From assembly GCF_022012395.1 (NCBI RefSeq), contig NZ_JAKLTQ010000016.1:45723-109722 (forward strand): a DNA stretch of 64,000 bases. The letters run 5' to 3'. Every line of letters starts with the position of its first letter. The stretch's first letter is position 1. The notes beneath the pieces were generated by a model. The model worked only from the letters and a program-made list of their open reading frames with translations, was not told the origin of the DNA and did no database searches. A program made the position numbers and the translations under genes. Source of the DNA: Arthrobacter hankyongi. GTDB taxonomy: Bacteria; Actinomycetota; Actinomycetes; Actinomycetales; Micrococcaceae. Below are positions 63,956-64,000 of this stretch, one piece after another.

Positions 63956-64000
63956 GTGTCCAGCAGTGAAGAAACTTCAACGACCGCGCCGGTGACCGGT
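63956..64000 (+). CDS. pdxS: Probable pyridoxal 5'-phosphate synthase PdxS, N-terminal fragment
   Basis: The first 15 codons (GTG at 63956) read MSSSEETSTTAPVTG, then the window ends. AGGGG lies 10 bases upstream. The position after pgsA and the Ser/Thr-rich tail before a likely TG-x-R-V start fit actinobacterial pdxS, but the catalytic domain is outside the window, so the name rests on context. Confidence 0.45.
   Translation, partial: MSSSEETSTTAPVTG

Overview
The window is chromosomal DNA from a high-GC actinobacterium, most likely an Arthrobacter-type member of the Micrococcaceae. The evidence is the base composition, the many GTG and TTG starts, a mycothiol-dependent formaldehyde dehydrogenase with a mycoredoxin-like protein, DUF4193 and DUF6504 family proteins, an SOS-linked dnaE2, and the block thrS - HIT - pgsA followed by a probable pdxS. 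I saw no tRNA, rRNA, CRISPR array, intact insertion sequence or prophage. Genus and species cannot be fixed without a database search.

Layout. (1) 0-20 kb is mostly housekeeping and small accessory genes: an ArsR/SRPBCC pair with an operator over its start codon, an AlkD-like protein, RNase Z, NhaA, a CYTH-CHAD protein, PPK2, a molybdopterin oxidoreductase/FAD reductase/DUF6510 operon, NAD(P)HX dehydratase, DUF72 and DUF4193 proteins, and aconitase. Related GC-rich intergenic repeats lie at 14.6 and 15.6-15.9 kb. (2) 19.6-33 kb is a nitrogen-scavenging region. It has a flavin monooxygenase gene broken by one amber codon, a PucR-type regulator divergent from a five-gene pxpA-BCCP-BC-pxpB-pxpC operon, and a LacI-type regulator divergent from an asparaginase-deacetylase-MFS-SDR-SDR operon with a clear promoter and operator. 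(3) 33-38 kb has trxB, a 2-hydroxyacid dehydrogenase, a YbdK-type ligase and a TetR regulator. (4) 38-44 kb is a sugar or polyol catabolic locus (SDR and TIM-barrel isomerase divergent from an MHS transporter, a two-subunit transketolase and a GntR regulator) with repeated operator-like palindromes at both ends. (5) 44-50 kb has SulP and Nramp transporters, DUF427 plus a lipoate-ligase-like protein, and small envelope proteins. (6) 50-57 kb has a large LuxR-type ATPase regulator, mycothiol formaldehyde detoxification genes, a mycoredoxin and an SRAP protein. (7) 56.4-60.5 kb is a LexA-box-controlled DUF6504-dnaE2 pair without imuA or imuB. (8) 60.5-64 kb is thrS-HIT-pgsA and the start of a probable pdxS.

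The strongest leads are these. The pxp operon carries every part of a urea-carboxylase-like biotin enzyme as separate genes. Two 60-nt intergenic hairpins at 56341 and 63779 share one architecture, with covarying arms. One palindrome upstream of the mycothiol dehydrogenase gene looks like a terminator and a TetR-type operator at once. The SOS mutagenesis pair is minimal. The multi-site palindrome set flanks the transketolase locus.
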